The notes below the pieces were generated by a model. The model did no database searches, had not been told where the DNA came from, and saw nothing but the letters and a program-made list of their open reading frames with translations. The translations under genes and the position numbers were made by a program. DNA of 64,000 bases, from assembly GCF_900142735.1 (NCBI RefSeq), contig NZ_FRBY01000005.1, forward strand, positions 536,422-600,421. Direction: 5' to 3'. The DNA is from Flavobacterium saccharophilum (GTDB lineage Bacteria > Bacteroidota > Bacteroidia > Flavobacteriales > Flavobacteriaceae). This document shows positions 1-8,909 of the stretch, one piece after another. How positions within the stretch are numbered: position 1 is the stretch's first letter; every line of letters begins with the position of its first letter.

Positions 1-1
1 G

Positions 2-1000
2 ACCTATATCGCACCAAACGATGATATTTTTGTTGTAGAAAGTGGAACGAGAACCAGTAAAAATCAAATTACCGTACTTCGAGATAAAGACAAAGATGGA
101 AAATTTGAAACCCGTGAAGTTTTTATAAAAGACCTAAACAAACCTTTTGGAATGCTTGTTCTAAAAGACTTTTTTTACATTGCCAACACTGATGGTTTAT
201 ACAAATATCCCTATAAAAATAATCCGTTAAAACTAGAAACCAAAGGCGAAAAAATCCTTGAACTTCCTGCCGGAGGTTACAACAATCACTGGACAAGAAA
301 TATAATTTCGAATGGCGATGGATCAAAAATTTATGTTTCTGTAGGTTCTGGAAGTAATGTTGCGGAACACGGAATTGATAAAGAAGTTCGCCGTGCCGAT
401 ATTCTCGAAATTAATCCCGACGGAACCGGCGAAAAAATCTATGCTTCGGGACTTCGAAATCCGGTTGGTATGGACTGGAATCCAGTAAATAAGGAACTTT
501 GGACCGCCGTTAACGAGCGTGATGAATTGGGCGACGATCTAGTTCCGGATTATATTACGAGTGTAAAAAGAGATGGTTTTTATGGATGGCCGTATTCTTA
601 TTTCGGAAATATTCCTGACCCAAGAATGAAAGGCGAACGCAAAGATTTAGTCGAAAAAGCAATTGTTCCAGATGTTCCGGTTGGCGCTCACACCGCCTCT
701 TTGGGATTGGCATTTTATACTAAAGATAAATTTCCGGCAAAATATAAAAACGGTGCTTTTGTTGGGCAACATGGTTCATGGAACCGTTCTAAAATCTCAG
801 GCTATAAAGTTTTATTCGTTCCATTTAAAGACGGAAAACCTTCAGGAAAACCAGAGGATTTTTTGACTGGTTTTATTTCTGATAATGACAAAGCTGAAGT
901 TTATGGACGTCCGGTTGCGGTTACGGTTATGAATGACGGATCACTTTTGGTCAATGATGATAGCGGAAATACGATTTGGAAGGTTACAGCTAATAAGTAA
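2..1000 (+). CDS. PQQ-dependent sugar (sorbosone-type) dehydrogenase, 5' truncated
   Basis: The frame is open from base 2, so the start lies left of the window and about 332 codons are visible. It resembles the glucose/sorbosone dehydrogenase family: six-bladed beta-propeller, usually periplasmic enzymes that oxidise sugars or aldehydes with PQQ. Family-like landmarks are GGYNNHWTRN, GLRNPVGMDWNP, the 'RDGFYGWPYSYFG' stretch, GQHGSWNR and the final GRPVAV...DGSLLVNDDSGNTIW blade. The signal peptide would be in the missing part. A TonB-dependent receptor follows 221 bases downstream on the same strand. The substrate cannot be read from sequence, and some family members are not proven enzymes. 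Confidence 0.85.
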   Translation, partial: TYIAPNDDIFVVESGTRTSKNQITVLRDKDKDGKFETREVFIKDLNKPFGMLVLKDFFYIANTDGLYKYPYKNNPLKLETKGEKILELPAGGYNNHWTRNIISNGDGSKIYVSVGSGSNVAEHGIDKEVRRADILEINPDGTGEKIYASGLRNPVGMDWNPVNKELWTAVNERDELGDDLVPDYITSVKRDGFYGWPYSYFGNIPDPRMKGERKDLVEKAIVPDVPVGAHTASLGLAFYTKDKFPAKYKNGAFVGQHGSWNRSKISGYKVLFVPFKDGKPSGKPEDFLTGFISDNDKAEVYGRPVAVTVMNDGSLLVNDDSGNTIWKVTANK

Positions 1001-1013
1001 ATTCCAAAATTCA

Positions 1014-1029
1014 TCCCGAAGCTTCGGGA
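1014..1029. repeat. 16-bp perfect palindrome TCCCGAAGCTTCGGGA
   Basis: This palindrome sits just after the dehydrogenase stop, inside a 'ttccaaaattc...ccaaattccaa' stretch of the kind repeated near 20.9 and 23.5 kb. It looks like a short palindrome lodged within another repeat. Compare the CCGA/TCGG hairpins at 37083 and 63842. Confidence 0.6.
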
Positions 1030-1057
1030 CCAAATTCCAACTCTTTGGCAATAATTT

Positions 1058-1190
1058 AAACACATAGAAACATAGTATTCTGGGAACTTAAAAAAAGGCG
1101 TTTCACTTGCAAAAAGACACATAGCTATGTGTTTTAAAACAAGTGAAACGCCTTTATACGCAAACCATAACTATGTTTCTATGTGTTTAA
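1058..1190. repeat. Long nested inverted repeat between genes
   Basis: Two nested pairs of arms are visible: AAACACATAGAAACATAGT with its complement near 1169-1189, and AAAGGCGTTTCACTTG with CAAGTGAAACGCCTTT at 1139-1155. The transcript could form a long hairpin, perhaps ending or protecting the dehydrogenase message. No open reading frame accounts for it. Confidence 0.65.
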
Positions 1191-1221
1191 AAATTAAGCT
1201 CAAAAACTAAACTGTCTTTTT

Positions 1222-3318
1222 ATGCTTTTAAAAAAATATTGCTTTTTACTTCTTGTACTAATTGTTTTCCAAAACACTTTTGCGCAGGAAGGAAAAAGCA
1301 AATCTATTGATTCTGTGAAAACAGAAAAACTGGAAGAAGTTATTATCAGTTCCTTTCATATTAATGACAGTTTGCAGAACGCGCCGGCTTCTATTGGCAT
1401 TTTATCCAAAAAAGAACTGATGCAAAATAATGCTACAGATATAACAACTGTTGTCAATACAATTCCAGGAGTTTTTATGCAATCTTCCAATTTTACGACA
1501 ACCCGAATTTCGATTCGTGGAATTGGTGCTCGAACGCCGTATGGAACCAATAAAATCAGAGCTTTTTATGGCAGTATTCCGTTGACTTCAGGAAATAGTG
1601 AAACGGTTATTGATGATATTGATTTGGAGAACCTCAACCAAATTGAAATTATCAAAGGACCACTTTCGAGTATTTATGGCGCGGGTTTGGGTGGTGCGAT
1701 TTTGATTTCGCCTCAACTTTCTAAAAGTAAAGGACAGACGGCCGGAATAAGTTCCACTTTTGGTTCTTTTGGATTATTGAAAAATACTTTGAGTTATAGT
1801 TTAAATGAGAAAAACTCAAGTTTGAATTTAAGTTATCACAATCTTAAAAGTGATGGTTGGCGCGAAAACAGTTCTTATAAACGAGAAGGATTTACGCTTG
1901 CCGGAGAATTATTCAGAAGACAATACAGCAAACTGACTTACTTTACCAATTACACTTATTTAAAAGCTTTTATTCCGAGTTCGATCAGTAAAGAAGTTTA
2001 CGATTCGAATCCGCAATTGGGTGCGCCGACATGGGTGGCTTCAAAAGGATTTAAAGAATACAAATCAACTTTGGCAGGATTGGGTTATGATTTTAAGATT
2101 ACGGATAATCTGAATAATTCAACTTCCGTTTTCATTAATTATAAAGACAGCAACGAACCGCGACCTTTCGATATTTTGCGCCAATATACTTTTGCAACCG
2201 GAGCAAGAACGCAATTTTCAGGGAATTTCGAAATTGGAAAACTGAAAAATCAATTCATTTTCGGAATGGAATATTTTACCGATAATTACAACGGAAATAC
2301 TTTTGAAAATCTTTACAAACAAAACAACGGACAAGGTAGTTTGCAAGGAAATCAATTAACGGAAAGCGATCAGAAAAGACATTTTTACAATATTTTTTCG
2401 CAAATCAGATCATTGCTATCTGAAAAACTGGAACTTCAATTCGGTTTAAATTATAATGAAACCCATTTTGAACTGACGAACTTTCTTCCGCAAAAAATTG
2501 CAACAGAAAAATACAGTTATGACGGCATCTTTTCGCCTCAGCTTTCTTTATTATTCAAACCAAATCAAGAACAGACATTATATTTTTCAGCAAGTCGCGG
2601 ATTTTCATTACCCGCAACCGAAGAAACTTTGACAAGCAACGGAACCATCAATCCGGATATTAAACCTGAAAACGGTTATAATTTTGAATTGGGCGGAAAA
2701 TTCTATTTCTTCAACAAAAATCTTTACACTGAAATTGCTTTGTACCGAATGGAAATCAAAGATTTATTGGTAGCCAAAAGAATTGGCGATGATCAGTATG
2801 AAGGCGTAAATGCCGGAAAAACATTGCATGAAGGAATTGAAATTACGTTGAAACACAATTGGCAAATTAATCGACTTTTTAATCTGAATTCTTATGTTGG
2901 AGCATCTATCGGAAAATATGAATTTCAAGAATTCGTCGATAGCGGAAATGATTATTCAGGAAATAAATTAACTGGAGTTCCTGCCAATAAAGTCAATGCC
3001 GGATTAATTTTAAATACCCGTTTTGGAATTTATTTTAATGCCGATTATCAATTTGTAGATGATATTCCGATGAACGATGCTAATTCGGCTTTCTCCGATT
3101 CTTATAATATTGTCAATTTGAAAACAGGTTATCGTTTTGAAATTCTACATAATCTAACTACCAATTTAGCTTTTGGAATTAACAATGTGACCAATGAAAA
3201 ATATGCCTCTCTAATTTTGCCAAATGCACTTCCCGTTGGAACTTCTTCTCCAAGATATTATTACCCAGGTCTTCCTGTAAATTGCTACGGAAACATCTCT
3301 TTAAATTACTTATTTTAG
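1222..3318 (+). CDS. TonB-dependent outer-membrane receptor, YncD/PqqU-like
   Basis: The protein has 698 residues. Residues 1-21 look like a signal peptide ending FAQ, followed by a plug domain (about 40-165) and a 22-strand-type barrel ending in Phe (SLNYLF), as outer-membrane proteins do. There is no N-terminal carboxypeptidase-like extension of the SusC/CirA kind. The plug pattern RISIRGIGARTPYG...IR.FY..IP...G then IDLENLNQIEIIKGP.SS.YG, and the barrel features SRGFSLPATEE, NAGKTLHEGIE and D.NSAFSDSY, resemble E. coli YncD, reported to import PQQ. With a PQQ-type enzyme upstream, PQQ uptake is a reasonable inference, but an iron chelate or other ligand is not excluded. Confidence 0.88.
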   Translation: MLLKKYCFLLLVLIVFQNTFAQEGKSKSIDSVKTEKLEEVIISSFHINDSLQNAPASIGILSKKELMQNNATDITTVVNTIPGVFMQSSNFTTTRISIRGIGARTPYGTNKIRAFYGSIPLTSGNSETVIDDIDLENLNQIEIIKGPLSSIYGAGLGGAILISPQLSKSKGQTAGISSTFGSFGLLKNTLSYSLNEKNSSLNLSYHNLKSDGWRENSSYKREGFTLAGELFRRQYSKLTYFTNYTYLKAFIPSSISKEVYDSNPQLGAPTWVASKGFKEYKSTLAGLGYDFKITDNLNNSTSVFINYKDSNEPRPFDILRQYTFATGARTQFSGNFEIGKLKNQFIFGMEYFTDNYNGNTFENLYKQNNGQGSLQGNQLTESDQKRHFYNIFSQIRSLLSEKLELQFGLNYNETHFELTNFLPQKIATEKYSYDGIFSPQLSLLFKPNQEQTLYFSASRGFSLPATEETLTSNGTINPDIKPENGYNFELGGKFYFFNKNLYTEIALYRMEIKDLLVAKRIGDDQYEGVNAGKTLHEGIEITLKHNWQINRLFNLNSYVGASIGKYEFQEFVDSGNDYSGNKLTGVPANKVNAGLILNTRFGIYFNADYQFVDDIPMNDANSAFSDSYNIVNLKTGYRFEILHNLTTNLAFGINNVTNEKYASLILPNALPVGTSSPRYYYPGLPVNCYGNISLNYLF

Positions 3319-3341
3319 TCACAGAATTAAATCGATCAAAG

Positions 3342-3893
3342 ATGATATCTGAACTACAAAAGAAACTGGATTACGTTAGTGCTTACCGGGAAAACCGTTT
3401 GAAAGTGGCGCAGGAAATTTTAGAAAATCCCCGTTTCTTTTATGAATTAGTTTCGATTTGTTTTTCTCCATCTGACAAAAACAACCACAAAGCTTGTTGG
3501 ATTTTAGAATTTGTATCTTATGAAGAATTGATTTGGCTTCAGCCTCATCTTGATTTTTTCTTCTCTAATTTGAAGAATTTAAAAGATGAAAGCGCCATTC
3601 GTCCCATTGCAAAAGTGACGCAGCTTTTAGTAAAATCGCATTATAAAAAAGATGAAAACAGCATTGTTCTTTCTGAAACTAATCTTCAGGATTGCATCGA
3701 AACGTCTTTTGACTGGCTGATAAATGATGTAAAAGTGGCAACAAAAGCCTATTCGATAAGAACTTTATATGTTTTAGGAAATTATTACGACTGGATTCAT
3801 CCTGAACTAAAAATTATTCTCGACAAAGATTATGGCGATCATTCTGCTGCATATAAAGCGGTTGCACGCGAAGTTTTGAAGAAAATAAAATAG
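3342..3893 (+). CDS. Conserved helical protein of unknown function
   Basis: I place the start at the ATG at 3342 (183 aa, MISELQKKLDYV) because the longer frame would overlap the receptor gene. The sequence is mainly amphipathic helix with HEAT-like spacing (ACWILEFVSYEELIWLQPHL, TKAYSIRTLYVLGNYYDW), has no signal peptide or membrane segment, and ends in a basic tail. Similar small proteins are sometimes labelled adenylosuccinate lyase in databases, as I recall, but I see no lyase signature. The purine genes purK and purE follow, so a link with purine synthesis is possible but unproven. Confidence 0.75.
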   Translation: MISELQKKLDYVSAYRENRLKVAQEILENPRFFYELVSICFSPSDKNNHKACWILEFVSYEELIWLQPHLDFFFSNLKNLKDESAIRPIAKVTQLLVKSHYKKDENSIVLSETNLQDCIETSFDWLINDVKVATKAYSIRTLYVLGNYYDWIHPELKIILDKDYGDHSAAYKAVAREVLKKIK

Positions 3894-3919
3894 CATTTTC
3901 CAATTCAATCATTATAAAG

Positions 3920-3927
3920 TATCTTTG
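3920..3927 (+). promoter_or_regulatory. Promoter -7 box TATCTTTG for purK
   Basis: It matches the Bacteroidota -7 consensus TAnnTTTG, 20 bases before the purK ATG. No clear -33 TTG is present at the usual spacing. Confidence 0.6.
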
Positions 3928-3947
3928 CGCATCACAAACACACAACA

Positions 3948-5096
3948 ATGAATTATTTTTCTTCTGATTTTAAATTAGGAATATTAGGCGGTGGACAATT
4001 AGGCAAAATGCTTTTGTTTGACACACGAAAATTTGACATACAAACTTATGTTTTAGATCCGAGTGACGAAGCTCCGAGCAAAATTGCCTGCAACAAATTC
4101 TTTCAGGGCGATTTAATGGATTATGAAACGGTTTACAATTTTGGAAAACAAGTTGATGTTTTGACTTTCGAAATTGAATTGGTTAATCTTGAAGCTTTAA
4201 CGCAATTAGAAAATGAAGGCCTAAAAGTGTATCCTTCTCCAAAAACCTTAAAAGGAATTCAGAATAAAGGAGTCCAAAAACAATTTTACGCAGAAAATAA
4301 TATCCCAACTGCACCTTTTGAAAGATTTGAAAATTTAGATAATCTAAAATCTAAAATCAATGATTTAAAATTGCCTTTCGTATGGAAATGTACCGAATTT
4401 GGTTACGACGGAAATGGTGTAAAAGTAATTCGTCAGGTTTCTGATTTAGACAGTTTACCAAATGTTGAATGTATTGCAGAAACAATGATTCCGTTCAAAA
4501 ATGAATTGGCCGTTATTGTTTGCAGAAATCCATCAGGAGAAATAAAAACATATCCGGTTGTTGAAATGGAATTTCATCCAGAAGCCAACCAGGTAGAATA
4601 TGTAATCTGTCCGGCAAGAATCGACGAAAAAGTTGCAGAAAAAGCCCGGGCAATTGCTTTGAATGTTTCGGAAAAATTCAATCATGTTGGACTTTTAGCA
4701 GTTGAAATGTTTCAAACTAACGATGATGAAATCTTAGTAAATGAAGTTGCTCCTCGCCCACACAATTCTGGTCATTATTCTATTGAAGCAAGTTATACTT
4801 CGCAATTTGAAAATCATTTACGCGCTATTCTGGATCTTCCGTTAGGAAACACAGATAGCAAAGTTGCCGGAATTATGGTAAATTTAGTGGGTGCCGAAGG
4901 TTTTTCCGGAGATGTAGTTTACGAAAATATCGAAACCATTTTAGGATGGAACGGTGTTACGCCTCACATTTACGGTAAAAAACAAACAAGACCCTTCAGA
5001 AAAATGGGCCACGTAACGATTGTAAATGAAGATATGGCTGAAGCCAGAAGAATTGCAGAGGAAGTTAAGAATACTATTAGAGTGATCAGTAATTAG
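3948..5096 (+). CDS. purK: 5-(carboxyamino)imidazole ribonucleotide synthase
   Basis: PurK carboxylates aminoimidazole ribonucleotide with bicarbonate and ATP in de novo purine synthesis, giving N5-CAIR for PurE. The 382-residue protein has the usual layout: N-terminal dinucleotide-like fold with GILGGGQLGKM (about 11-21), a central ATP-grasp region (KGVQKQFY, WKCTEFGYDGNGV), and the family signature EVAPRPHNSGHYSIEA near residue 264. The length is normal and the start is preceded by a -7 box. purE follows after 121 bases containing only short repeats, so the two may share a transcript. Confidence 0.96.
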   Translation: MNYFSSDFKLGILGGGQLGKMLLFDTRKFDIQTYVLDPSDEAPSKIACNKFFQGDLMDYETVYNFGKQVDVLTFEIELVNLEALTQLENEGLKVYPSPKTLKGIQNKGVQKQFYAENNIPTAPFERFENLDNLKSKINDLKLPFVWKCTEFGYDGNGVKVIRQVSDLDSLPNVECIAETMIPFKNELAVIVCRNPSGEIKTYPVVEMEFHPEANQVEYVICPARIDEKVAEKARAIALNVSEKFNHVGLLAVEMFQTNDDEILVNEVAPRPHNSGHYSIEASYTSQFENHLRAILDLPLGNTDSKVAGIMVNLVGAEGFSGDVVYENIETILGWNGVTPHIYGKKQTRPFRKMGHVTIVNEDMAEARRIAEEVKNTIRVISN

Positions 5097-5217
5097 TTTT
5101 CAGTGGCAGTCGCAGTTTACAACTTGAAACTTAAACAAAATAAACAGTTTTCAGTTTCGTTTTTCCGTCACAGTGAAAAACCTGAAACCTGAAACTTGAA
5201 ACAAATAAAACAAAAAC
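5097..5217. repeat. Intergenic 'cagttt/aacctgaaac' repeats between purK and purE
   Basis: The gap contains TTTTCAGT copies near 5097 and 5147, and direct copies of ACCTGAAACCTGAAAC near 5184. The same AACCTGAAACCTGAAAC run occurs near 18716 in front of the KAS III-like gene. No gene is seen. Confidence 0.55.
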
Positions 5218-5703
5218 ATGAGCAAAGTAGCCATCATAATGGGAAGTATTTCTGACATGCCAGTCATGCAGGATGCTATCGACATATTAAAACAGTTTAA
5301 TATTGAAGTTGACGTAGATATCGTTTCGGCACACAGAACACCGGAAAAATTATTCGATTTCAGTAAAAATGCGCACACTCGTGGAATTTCGGTAATTATT
5401 GCCGGAGCTGGAGGTGCAGCGCATTTACCTGGAATGGTAGCTTCAATGTCACCGCTTCCTGTAATTGGAGTTCCGGTAAAATCAAGCAATTCAATTGATG
5501 GCTGGGATTCGGTTTTATCAATTCTGCAAATGCCAGGCGGAGTTCCTGTTGCAACTGTTGCTTTGAACGGGGCAAAAAATGCCGGGATTTTAGCTGCGCA
5601 AATCATCGGAAGTCATGATAAAAAAGTACTTGATACTATTATTGCTTACAAAGAAGAATTGAAAGCGGCTGTTAATAAAGCAGCTGAAGGTTTGAATAAA
5701 TAG
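5218..5703 (+). CDS. purE: N5-carboxyaminoimidazole ribonucleotide mutase, class I PurE
   Basis: PurE moves the carboxylate of N5-CAIR to give CAIR, the step after PurK. The 161-residue protein has the class I motifs: IMGSISDMPVM near the N-terminus (phosphate binding), SAHRTPEKLF with the conserved His, GAGGAAHLPGMVAS, and PVIGVPVKSS. The C-terminal part carries LSILQMPGGVPVATVALNGAKNA, and the length is typical. It needs PurK as partner, which is immediately upstream. A long frame on the opposite strand here is a shadow. Confidence 0.97.
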   Translation: MSKVAIIMGSISDMPVMQDAIDILKQFNIEVDVDIVSAHRTPEKLFDFSKNAHTRGISVIIAGAGGAAHLPGMVASMSPLPVIGVPVKSSNSIDGWDSVLSILQMPGGVPVATVALNGAKNAGILAAQIIGSHDKKVLDTIIAYKEELKAAVNKAAEGLNK

Positions 5704-5704
5704 A

Positions 5705-5823
5705 TTATTCCGCAGAGATACACAAAGATAAAACGCAGAGATTCACGAAGATTTTTTTAATTTTATTATTAAAGAAAAAAATTAGTGAATCTCTGTGCTT
5801 TTTTAGCGAGTCTCTGTGAAATA
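5705..5823. repeat. Inverted-repeat region after purE
   Basis: Degenerate copies of CGCAGAGATTCACGAAG on the left face TAGTGAATCTCTGTG and GAGTCTCTGTGAAA on the right, giving a long imperfect hairpin between the convergent purE and the minus-strand gene at 5836. It may act as a bidirectional terminator. Confidence 0.5.
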
Positions 5824-5835
5824 AAAATTTATAAA

Positions 5836-6504
5836 TTACGCCTCATCTTCAACTTCTTCCAAAACAGATTCAAATTCAGACGCTGTTACATCATCCTTAT
5901 TTATCCAATTCTCTGAAGTAACCAAATCATAATTAACATTATCTTCTGTTGTCAATTCCCAGATAATACTTTCTGCTTCCGGAAACTGAATATTTTTAGA
6001 CATTTGCTCTTCAAATAATCTTTTAATCAGGTTTCTATCAGACAAACCATTATTCAATAACTTCAATATATTTTCCGCTGTCAGTTTTTGTACTTCACCA
6101 TTAGTTGGTGTCATAGAAAAATGAACAACAGACGCTTTTGCATTTGGAAATTTCCCATTGTAAGCTTTAAAAAGCAATTGATTTACATGAAATAATCTGC
6201 CTTGCATGTGTATCTCCGGATATTCTTCACATACTTTATCAATCAACATATTGTTGGATATTTGCTCAATTTGTCCTGCACTTAATTCATCTCCCAATTT
6301 ATATTCTAACACAATCTGTGCAGCTTCGTTAGGTTCATAATCCGAAATGGCCATTTCTAATAATTCCGGCAAACTGCTTTTCTCGGCTGTAGCTCCATCC
6401 GGATAATTGAATTTTTGCAGTAAAACAACAAAATCTTCATCTGACCAATATCCTTCTACTTCATTTACGGTATCTATATTCTTGATTACAACTTGATAAT
6501 TCAT
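5836..6504 (-). CDS. Acidic protein of unknown function
   Basis: I do not recognise this family. The 222-residue protein lacks a signal peptide and membrane segments and is strongly acidic, especially in the last 20 residues. It begins MNYQVVIKNIDTVNEVEGYW and seems to mix alpha and beta elements. It stands alone between purE (convergent) and the M3 peptidase (divergent), with a 220-base AT-rich gap at its start. A cytosolic protein is likely; I infer no function. Confidence 0.7.
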   Translation of the reverse strand: MNYQVVIKNIDTVNEVEGYWSDEDFVVLLQKFNYPDGATAEKSSLPELLEMAISDYEPNEAAQIVLEYKLGDELSAGQIEQISNNMLIDKVCEEYPEIHMQGRLFHVNQLLFKAYNGKFPNAKASVVHFSMTPTNGEVQKLTAENILKLLNNGLSDRNLIKRLFEEQMSKNIQFPEAESIIWELTTEDNVNYDLVTSENWINKDDVTASEFESVLEEVEDEA

Positions 6505-6671
6505 CTTTTAATTTTTATAATTACGATTAGTATTTTATAATTCTAATCTATTTTTTCAATTTACGCTTTTAATATCTGCTACAGCAATAAATAACAAATC
6601 TATAACACAATTTAAGAGGATTTTATGCCTGCAATCAATTTCAAATAGCCCAATAAATTTTTATAAAGTGT

Positions 6672-6679
6672 TATCTTTG
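6672..6679 (+). promoter_or_regulatory. Promoter -7 box TATCTTTG for the M3 peptidase
   Basis: A full match to TAnnTTTG, 46 bases before the ATG at 6726. The -33 TTG is not clear. Confidence 0.55.
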
Positions 6680-6725
6680 GAATTCAAAAAATTTGACTTC
6701 AATTAATAAAAAATAGTATATCATA

Positions 6726-8753
6726 ATGAGTGTTTTACTTTCAAAATTCAATACCAAACATAATACAGCACCATTTTCGCAAATTAAAATCGAAGATTAC
6801 GTTCCTGCTTTTCAGGAAGGAATTGCTTTGGCTAAAGCCGAAATTGATGCCATCGTAAATAATCCCGAAGCACCAACTTTTGAAAACACAGTTGTAGCCA
6901 TGGATTTTGCGGGAGATATTTTAGATCGTTTGTCTAGCATTTTCTTCAATTTAAATTCGGCTGAAACGAGTGACGAAATGCAGAAAATCGCGCAGGAAGT
7001 TTCGCCTTTATTGTCTGAATTCGGAAATGACATTACTTTGAACGCTGCTTTATTTACTAAAATAAAAGCCGTTTACGAGCAAAAAGAAAAGCTGAATTTA
7101 AGTCCGGAACAAACTACGCTTTTAGATAAAAAATATAAAAGTTTCTCCCGAAACGGAGCGAATTTACCGGAAGATAAAAAAGATCAATTGCGTGAAATCG
7201 ACAAAGAATTATCGAAGTTAAGTTTGCAATTTGGCGAAAATGTTTTGGCCGAAACCAATGCTTTCGAATTGCATTTGACAGATGAAAAAGATTTAGCCGG
7301 TTTACCCGAAGGAACAATCGAAGCTGCAAGATTATTAGCAAAAGAAAGAGAAAAAGAAGGCTGGATTTTCACTTTAGATCATCCGAGTTATGTTCCGTTT
7401 TTGACTTATGCAGATAATCGTGAATTACGCAAAAAAATGGCTATTGCCTTTGGCGCAAAAGCATTTCAGAATAACGAATTTGACAATCAGGAAAATGTCC
7501 TGAAAATTGCTAAACTTCGTTTTGAAAGAGCCAATTTATTAGGTTATAAAACACACGCTCATTTTGTTTTGGAAGAAAGAATGGCCGAAAGTCCGGAGAA
7601 AGTTTTCTCTTTCCTAAATGATTTATTAGCAAAAGCAAAACCTGCAGCTCAAAAAGAATTTGCAGAATTGACTGCTTTCGCGAAAAAACTAGACGGAATC
7701 GAACAATTAGAAAAATGGGACGGCGCTTATTATTCTGAAAAATTAAAACAACAGCTTTTCAATTTAGATGATGAAAAACTGAAGCCTTATTTTCAATTAG
7801 AAAAAGTTTTAGACGGAGCCTTTACGGTTGCCCAAAAATTATACGGATTAACGTTTACCGAAGTTTTTGACATCGATAAATACCATGAAGAAGTTACCAC
7901 TTATGAAGTAAGAGATGCTGATAACAATTTAGTTTCGATTTTCTATGCCGATTTCTTCCCAAGAAAAGGAAAAAGAAATGGTGCCTGGATGACTTCATTC
8001 AAACATCAATCTATAAAAGATGGCGTAAATGAAAGACCACATATTTCGAACGTTTGCAACTTTACAAAACCAACAGAAACGAAACCTTCGTTGTTGACTT
8101 TTAATGAAGTGACGACCTTATTCCACGAATTTGGACATGGTTTACACGGAATGTTGGCCAACACAACCTATCCAAGTTTATCCGGAACTTCTGTTTTTTG
8201 GGATTTTGTAGAATTACCAAGTCAGATTATGGAAAACTGGTGTTACGAACCGGAAGCTTTGGCTTTGTTTGCAAACCACTACGAAACCGGAGAAATTATT
8301 CCGATTGAATATGTACAAAAAATTAAAGAAAGTGCTAGTTTTCAGGAAGGACTGGCAACTTTGCGTCAATTGAGTTTTGGACTTTTAGATATGGCTTGGC
8401 ACGGACAAGATCCAACAAACATTACTGATTTAAAAGCTTTCGAAACCGAACAATTTGCGAATACACAATTGTATCCGGATGTAAAAGAAAATGCTATGAG
8501 TACCGCTTTTTCACATATTTTCCAAGGTGGATATTCTTCTGGATATTACAGTTACAAATGGGCTGAAGTTCTGGATGCCGATGCTTTTGAATATTTTCAG
8601 GAAAAAGGTATTTTCAATAAAGATGTAGCCACAAAATTCAAAGACAATGTACTTTCAAAAGGAGGAACAGAACATCCGATGATTTTATACAAACGTTTCA
8701 GAGGTCAGGAACCAAAACCGGAAGCTTTGTTGAAACGTGCGGGACTTTTATAG
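6726..8753 (+). CDS. M3-family zinc metallopeptidase (oligopeptidase A / Dcp type)
   Basis: Members of this family cut short peptides in the cytoplasm or periplasm and help recycle peptides. The zinc motif HEFGH lies at residues 467-471 in LFHEFGHGLHGM, with the third ligand expected in DFVELPSQIMENW about 25 residues later. The 675-residue length and the C-terminal HIFQGGYSSGYYSYKWAEVLDADAF block fit the Dcp/PrlC branch. There is no signal peptide, so I place it in the cytosol. It is monocistronic: a -7 box lies upstream and a strong hairpin terminator follows at 8800. Whether it is a dipeptidyl carboxypeptidase or an oligopeptidase cannot be decided here. Confidence 0.94.
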   Translation: MSVLLSKFNTKHNTAPFSQIKIEDYVPAFQEGIALAKAEIDAIVNNPEAPTFENTVVAMDFAGDILDRLSSIFFNLNSAETSDEMQKIAQEVSPLLSEFGNDITLNAALFTKIKAVYEQKEKLNLSPEQTTLLDKKYKSFSRNGANLPEDKKDQLREIDKELSKLSLQFGENVLAETNAFELHLTDEKDLAGLPEGTIEAARLLAKEREKEGWIFTLDHPSYVPFLTYADNRELRKKMAIAFGAKAFQNNEFDNQENVLKIAKLRFERANLLGYKTHAHFVLEERMAESPEKVFSFLNDLLAKAKPAAQKEFAELTAFAKKLDGIEQLEKWDGAYYSEKLKQQLFNLDDEKLKPYFQLEKVLDGAFTVAQKLYGLTFTEVFDIDKYHEEVTTYEVRDADNNLVSIFYADFFPRKGKRNGAWMTSFKHQSIKDGVNERPHISNVCNFTKPTETKPSLLTFNEVTTLFHEFGHGLHGMLANTTYPSLSGTSVFWDFVELPSQIMENWCYEPEALALFANHYETGEIIPIEYVQKIKESASFQEGLATLRQLSFGLLDMAWHGQDPTNITDLKAFETEQFANTQLYPDVKENAMSTAFSHIFQGGYSSGYYSYKWAEVLDADAFEYFQEKGIFNKDVATKFKDNVLSKGGTEHPMILYKRFRGQEPKPEALLKRAGLL

Positions 8754-8799
8754 ATTTTAGACTTCTTAGATCATTAGACAACTTAGAATATTAAATATG

Positions 8800-8833
8800 A
8801 ATCCGAAGTATTTTTACTTCGGATTTTTTATTC
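8800..8833 (+). terminator. Rho-independent terminator
   Basis: The 11-bp stem AATCCGAAGTA / TACTTCGGATT with a TTTT loop and trailing T run follows the M3 peptidase. A related hairpin with a GTCCGAAGTA stem ends the next gene at 9573. Confidence 0.85.
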
Positions 8834-8909
8834 AATCTTGATTCAAATATTACAAATCATTTTAATTATCTTCGTTCATTTTTTTAATCCTAATCTTACA
8901 AAATACAAC

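Noticed and set aside
1058..1190. Insertion-sequence ends
   Set aside because: The inverted arms are close together and nested with no transposase and no target duplication; a hairpin or terminator explains them.
5151..5606. A 151-codon frame opposite purE
   Set aside because: Antisense shadow of a well-conserved purE; composition follows the other strand.
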